64,000 nucleotides of DNA from an uncultured Candidatus Saccharibacteria bacterium (GTDB lineage: Bacteria > Patescibacteriota > Saccharimonadia > Saccharimonadales > Saccharimonadaceae), in contig CAMUBZ010000002.1 in NCBI GenBank assembly GCA_947087275.1, positions 60,751-124,750 on the forward strand, read 5' to 3'. Below are positions 60,565 through 64,000 of the stretch, piece after piece; position 1 is the first letter of the stretch; each line of letters opens with the position of its first letter. The translations under genes were made by a program, and so were the position numbers. The notes under the pieces are model-generated. The model had not been told where the DNA came from. It saw nothing but the letters and a program-made list of their open reading frames with translations, and made no database searches.

Positions 60565-61134
60565 ATGCAGACTAAGCAGAAGACGATTGAGCATGATGAA
60601 GCGTATTTGCGACAAGTGTCGCGTGTAGTGGAGCCGAGTGAGAATTATCAAGAAGATATAGAGAGGCTGCGAGAATTCTGTCGAGGGACAGAATATTTTG
60701 CGTTGGCGGCAGTGCAAATTGGTATTCCGAAGCGAATTGTGTATTTGAAGAACACTACGCTAGAAGTAGCGCCCGAAGAAACGGACTATGACGAAGCGCG
60801 AGTGTTGATAAATCCGGTGGTGATATCACGCCGGGGTAAGACAAAGTTTTGGGAAGCGTGCGTGAGCTGTCTGAACAATACTGGGTTGGTGACGCGTCCT
60901 TACGAAATCCGAGTTCGATATTATGATGAAGATTGGGTGGAGCAGGAAAAGACATTCCAGGGGTTTGCAGCAACGGTATTGGCGCATGAATTGGACCATT
61001 TGGATGGTATTTTGCATATGGATGTGGCAGAAAAAGTTTTGCAGCTGGATAAAGCAGAACGTAAGGTGTTACGAGAAAAAGAGCCTTATGTGGTGATTTC
61101 GACAGATTGCAAATACGAAGTGTCAGATTTATAA
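60565..61134 (+). CDS. def: Peptide deformylase
   Basis: 189 aa. Motif III H-E-L-D-H-L-D-G (zinc ligands and catalytic Glu) is intact; motif II is E-A-C-V-S (canonical E-G-C-L-S), motif I F-A-L-A-A-V-Q (canonical G-x-G-L-A-A-x-Q). It removes formyl from nascent N-termini. SD GGAGG. The next gene's -10 overlaps its stop codon. Confidence 0.93.
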   Translation: MQTKQKTIEHDEAYLRQVSRVVEPSENYQEDIERLREFCRGTEYFALAAVQIGIPKRIVYLKNTTLEVAPEETDYDEARVLINPVVISRRGKTKFWEACVSCLNNTGLVTRPYEIRVRYYDEDWVEQEKTFQGFAATVLAHELDHLDGILHMDVAEKVLQLDKAERKVLREKEPYVVISTDCKYEVSDL

Positions 61135-61142
61135 TAAAGAGA

Positions 61143-62489
61143 ATGAGAATAGGGAAGAATCAGGGTTGGTACCGTGCAGGGGTGATAGGTGCGATTGTGG
61201 TGGCGTTTGGAGTACTATTGGGTGCTGTAGTTTGGCGTGCGGTAATCAAAGCCGAAGTTTACCAGAATGAGCAGGCAACCCTGCTGTCAGAGATTGAGGC
61301 ATCTCTGACAGAGTTGTATACCGATGTGGAGACGGAGGTGCCGAACACAAAAATTACTCAGGAGCAGATTACGGCCGTAGAAGAAAAGCTGGCTGATGTG
61401 GTGATGCGGCGCTACGATGATAATAAGGCGGAAATGAGTCGTAAATTAGAAACTCTGCATAATTTTGTGACATTGCGAGAAGAGTTGAATGGTCATTTTA
61501 CGGATGGCGTGCTAAAAACTGAGACGACGGCGGAGAATGTACAAGAGGTCAAGGCGGAATTGGCAAAATTGCCGGAGAGTTATGCCGGTGTGCTACAGGA
61601 TAAATTTGCGCAGTTGCAAACGCAATATGAGGCGATAAGGGATTTGCAGACGGCGGTGCGAGAGATGTTTACGGATGATAAAATGACGGTGGTGCATCCA
61701 AAGTTAACACGGGCGCAATATCAGGCAGTGGTGGAGCGAGCAAAGAAGTTGCCGCAAAGGGAACTGGCGGAAAGTTATGATGAGGCCTTGGCACAAGTGA
61801 ATAAAGTTTTGGCACAACGCGAGAAAGAGGCGGCCGAGGCGCGTCAACGAGCGTTAGAAGCAAGGCGGCGAGCTGAGGAATTGCGTAGACAGCAACAAAA
61901 AGAGGAAGCGGCGGCGTGGAAGGTTCTAAATGTGCCGTATTATAGTCAGAATCTGCAACAGATTTACAATGGGTGCGAAGCAGCATCGATGTTGATGGCA
62001 TTGCAGTATAAGGGTTATTTGAAGGATGTGGATTTGCATAAATACGTTGAGATGATGCCGAAGAGTGATGACCCGTGGTCTGGGTATACGACAGGGTTTG
62101 TGGGTTCGATTTATGATTTGCAGCCCAAAACTTATGTACACTGGATTGCGCCGGCGCCATTAGCAAAATTTGGGCGAGAAAGTTCAGGAAATAGTAAAGT
62201 GGTGGATATATCGGGTGTGAGTTTGGCGGATTTGGATAAAGAGGTGGTGGCAGGGAATCCGGTGATTATTTATGTAACATTTTTGTTCAACCCATTGAAA
62301 GAATGGTTGAACGGGGCGCCGAAAAATTTGCATGTGGTGCTTTTGACTGGATATAATGAGAAAACTGGCACACAGCGCTTGACAGATCCGTGGACACAGT
62401 CGGATGGTGGGAGAACGTACGATATATCTCGAGATGAGTTGGAGAAGATTTATAACGCGGTGGGGAAGAAAGCCGTGGTGGTGCGATGA
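61143..62489 (+). CDS. Membrane-anchored C39-like peptidase with coiled coil
   Basis: 448 aa. Membrane helix (~13-33), long helical coiled coil (~40-265) with an Arg/Glu-rich stretch (A-R-Q-R-A-L-E-A-R-R-R), then a C39-like papain-fold domain: V-P-Y-Y-S-Q and G-C-E-A-A-S (catalytic Cys), later L-H-V-V-L-L-T-G-Y (His) and D-P-W. Extracellular cysteine protease is likely. TATAAT lies 7 nt before ATG 61143. Confidence 0.85.
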   Translation: MRIGKNQGWYRAGVIGAIVVAFGVLLGAVVWRAVIKAEVYQNEQATLLSEIEASLTELYTDVETEVPNTKITQEQITAVEEKLADVVMRRYDDNKAEMSRKLETLHNFVTLREELNGHFTDGVLKTETTAENVQEVKAELAKLPESYAGVLQDKFAQLQTQYEAIRDLQTAVREMFTDDKMTVVHPKLTRAQYQAVVERAKKLPQRELAESYDEALAQVNKVLAQREKEAAEARQRALEARRRAEELRRQQQKEEAAAWKVLNVPYYSQNLQQIYNGCEAASMLMALQYKGYLKDVDLHKYVEMMPKSDDPWSGYTTGFVGSIYDLQPKTYVHWIAPAPLAKFGRESSGNSKVVDISGVSLADLDKEVVAGNPVIIYVTFLFNPLKEWLNGAPKNLHVVLLTGYNEKTGTQRLTDPWTQSDGGRTYDISRDELEKIYNAVGKKAVVVR

Positions 62490-62592
62490 ACATAAGTGGT
62501 ATTTTCTTTTTGATAAAAATATAGTACAATGAAGAAAATAACTTGAACTTGGTGGGCAAAAAAGTTGTTCGCTAAGAAATTAGGAGGCAAAA

Positions 62593-63264
62593 ATGGCAAC
62601 AGGTGCTGCGTCGAAAAAGACAGCGTCCAAGAAGTCAACTCGGTCAACCAAAACGACCAGTGCAAAATCAACTAAATCAAGCAAAACGACAAGTCGCAAG
62701 AGCGCGCCCAAGGCTACCGAGCCAGTGATGCGTCGGGCCAAGAGTGTGAGCTGGCTGGCAATTTTGGAGTCACTCGTGGTGGGCTTGTTTGGCGTGCTAT
62801 TGCTTATAAACCCAGAGGGAATTACCAAGATTATTTTCTACGTGGTAGGGATTTTCTTGATGATTAAAGGTGTATACAAAATTATCAACTACTTTGCGGT
62901 GCATGGTAAGTATGATTTTTATAATAATGATTTGCTTTATGGTATCGTGGCGTTGGTATTTGGTGTGATTGCTGTGGTGCTGTGGGAGCAACTTGGCCAG
63001 GTAATTGGCATCGTAGTGGGTGCTTGGATGATTTATGGTGCGTTGGTGCGCATGAATGCGGCGATCAAGATGCACACCGCTGGTATTAAGGAGTGGTTCT
63101 ATGTGTTGTTGCTCTCGATGGTGATGTTGGCGCTCGGTATCTACATGGTGATTAGTGTGGGGGCAGTGCTGGCGATTGTTGGTTGGGCAATGGTGGCTTC
63201 AGCTGTGATCGGCATCGTGGATGACTTGATTTTTATCCGTCATCTGGATGCGGTTGCGCAATAA
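62593..63264 (+). CDS. HdeD/DUF308-like membrane protein
   Basis: 223 aa. N-terminal ~45 residues are Lys/Ser/Thr-rich; then six hydrophobic segments in the DUF308 pattern (G-L-F-G-V-L-L-L, I-P-E-G ...). SD TAGGAGG. Function unknown. A terminator (AACTCCC...GGGAGTT) follows at 63281-63313. Confidence 0.82.
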   Translation: MATGAASKKTASKKSTRSTKTTSAKSTKSSKTTSRKSAPKATEPVMRRAKSVSWLAILESLVVGLFGVLLLINPEGITKIIFYVVGIFLMIKGVYKIINYFAVHGKYDFYNNDLLYGIVALVFGVIAVVLWEQLGQVIGIVVGAWMIYGALVRMNAAIKMHTAGIKEWFYVLLLSMVMLALGIYMVISVGAVLAIVGWAMVASAVIGIVDDLIFIRHLDAVAQ

Positions 63265-63280
63265 AAATCTTGCAGTGTAA

Positions 63281-63313
63281 AACTCCCGCTTTTTGAGTGG
63301 GAGTTTTGTGGGG
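63281..63313 (+). terminator. Terminator after the DUF308 gene
   Basis: AACTCCCGC...GTGGGAGTT stem followed by TTG. Confidence 0.7.
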
Positions 63314-63320
63314 GAATCTT

Positions 63321-63490
63321 TAGAGCCAAATTTCAGGCTTGCCATAATCGTTATGTTAGGGTAGAATTAGGATGGGTAAGGTTACCGTCTGTGATCGATA
63401 TTGATCGTCACGACGGTAATTTTTTGTTGTACGGTGACTTTGACCTTAGTCTCAGTCTTTGGTTGTGAACGATCGCACAACTTGTTCTTT
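63321..63490 (-). pseudogene. 3' remnant of the small ORF found at 52762-53007
   Basis: On the minus strand it reads D-R-S-Q-P-K-T-E-T-K-V-K-V ... Q-Q-K-I-T-V-V, matching the end of the 52762 gene, and its downstream flank is also conserved. No start remains; the frame runs into the tail of C15 at 63502. Confidence 0.6.
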
Positions 63491-63501
63491 TGTTTCGTCC
63501 C

Positions 63502-63730
63502 TCTCCTACATACCTAATACAGTACTAAGGCAGCGGAGGGGGAAACTATGCCAACGGTGGTCTGGACCAGCTGATGGGACAACTGTAATATTATTGAACA
63601 CAATATAATACGCGCTAGGCGTAGTAGAACCATCAACACGCGTAGATGAGCCCCGTGAGGACCACATATAACTATGCAGGCCAGCATTCCAAGACTTACC
63701 AGCGCTTGGGCTTATATCCCCGCTGCGCAC
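63502..63730 (-). repeat. Silent FISUMP cassette C15
   Basis: Head at 63720-63730; tail to 63502. Encodes VRSG-D-I-S-P-S-A ... H-S-F-P-L-R-C-L-S-T-V-L-G-M. Confidence 0.85.
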
Positions 63731-63842
63731 GAAGATGAATAAAAAGAGCAGTTTTATTCAGTTACTACTTTAAGGTTACAGAGATAGTATGTATAGTCAA
63801 GTGAATAAAAACACCAAAATAGTTCAGTTTTAGAATGCATTA

Positions 63843-63941
63843 TACTGATACAGTTTTTAACTTTTGTACCAGTATGATTTGTCTTTTATACCTGTTATAG
63901 CCTGTCACTAAGTGGTACAATTTCGCATTTTTGTACCACTT
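63843..63941. repeat. Two palindromes in the spacer of element F
   Basis: TACTGATACA/TGTACCAGTA (63843-63874) and AAGTGGTACAA/TTGTACCACTT (63910-63941), the latter 5 nt before the C16 head. Confidence 0.7.
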
Positions 63942-63946
63942 TTCCC

Positions 63947-64000
63947 GTGCGCAGCGGGTATGTTAATCTAGCTGTAGTTGATGGTACGTCTGGGTTTGCT
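63947..64000 (+). repeat. Silent FISUMP cassette C16 (partial)
   Basis: Head at 63947-63957, then VRSG-Y-V-N-L-A-V-V-D-G to the window end. Confidence 0.8.

Larger units (their letters stand above)
63502..64000. mobile_element. Head-to-head cassette-pair element F (right end off window)
   Basis: C15 (-), spacer with palindromes homologous to element E, then the start of C16 (+). Confidence 0.6.

Noticed and set aside
1..64000. Diversity-generating retroelement (DGR) as the source of the variable cassettes
   Set aside because: The fold (C-type-lectin-like) fits DGR targets, but no reverse transcriptase or template repeat is in the window, and cassettes differ at all bases and in length, not only at adenines.
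1..64000. Chromosomal integron with attC sites
   Set aside because: Cassettes are in both orientations and head-to-head, coding runs up to the shared tail, and no attC-like folded site or integron-integrase-specific motif could be recognised; the Xer-like protein has ordinary XerC/D features.
1..64000. CRISPR array
   Set aside because: Repeats are dispersed hundreds to thousands of bases apart and protein-coding; there is no regular repeat-spacer array and no cas gene.
1..64000. Alternative genetic code (UGA = Gly) as in SR1/Gracilibacteria
   Set aside because: Many conserved genes end at TGA at family-typical lengths and have no internal TGA.

Overview
The window looks like a chromosome segment of a Candidatus Saccharibacteria (TM7) or closely related Patescibacteria/CPR bacterium. 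This is inferred from gene content: a compact type IV pilus locus, small housekeeping genes, FISUMP-domain surface proteins, HATPase + DUF4325 and YgjV-like genes. UGA is used as an ordinary stop, so there is no sign of the SR1/Gracilibacteria code. No lineage marker such as 16S rRNA is present, so the assignment is tentative. Many genes have a TATAAT or TAAAAT hexamer ending about 6-9 nt before the ATG and no Shine-Dalgarno (SD), so leaderless mRNA appears common; a second class has real leaders with AGGAGG-type sites.

Layout: 0.2-5.2 kb, a partial cassette, hypothetical genes, FemAB-like protein, tsaD, a candidate structured RNA and a phosphate acetyltransferase. 5.3-17.2 kb, TM2 protein, cysteine desulfurase-like enzyme, HATPase/DUF4325/DUF1287 operon, DsbA-like protein, an ABC exporter with two FtsX-type permeases, a DHH-like protein, truB and a D-Ala-D-Ala carboxypeptidase. 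18-27.9 kb, L,D-transpeptidase, rpsO, pnp, a CdiA-CT-like nuclease, ftsK and a large unrecognised protein. 27.9-33.5 kb, FISUMP genes, a MazF-like toxin, rpsF-ssb-rpsR-efp and ygjV. 34-46 kb, a RhuM/Fic protein, a TlyA-like methyltransferase and the pilM-N-O-x-B-T-C-pilin-D cluster. 46.5-52.4 kb, FISUMP protein, nuclease, Xer recombinase, NUDIX and ndk. 53-57.7 kb, tRNA-Arg and a two-MerR electrophile-stress island. 57.8-63.3 kb, PNPOx, a PH-domain pseudogene, a SurA-like protein, tRNA-Gly, def, a C39-like protein and a DUF308 protein.

The striking system is a dispersed set of 16 short (~200-235 bp) promoterless gene segments. Each starts at an invariant GTGCGCAGCGG (VRSG) and ends in an invariant 3' tail encoding FPLRCLSTVLGM-stop. 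In between lies a hypervariable stretch that reads as the C-terminal half of a FISUMP (Fibrobacter succinogenes major paralogous, C-type-lectin-like) domain. Most occur as head-to-head pairs, so the invariant tails form ~45 bp terminal inverted repeats. The space between heads holds hairpins or toxin-like cargo (two PD-(D/E)XK CdiA-CT-like nucleases, one RhuM-Fic protein). Heads are often preceded by a terminator-like hairpin, so the segments look silent. The best inference is a reservoir of variable surface-protein ends used by recombination into an expressed copy outside the window, carried on small inverted-repeat elements.

Two other recurrent RNA-level families were found. Four riboswitch-like leaders (5.3, 33.6, 46.2 and 57.7 kb) have a closing stem whose 3' arm is also the 5' arm of a terminator. 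Two long-range hairpins with an embedded bidirectional terminator lie after pnp and after the pilin gene.
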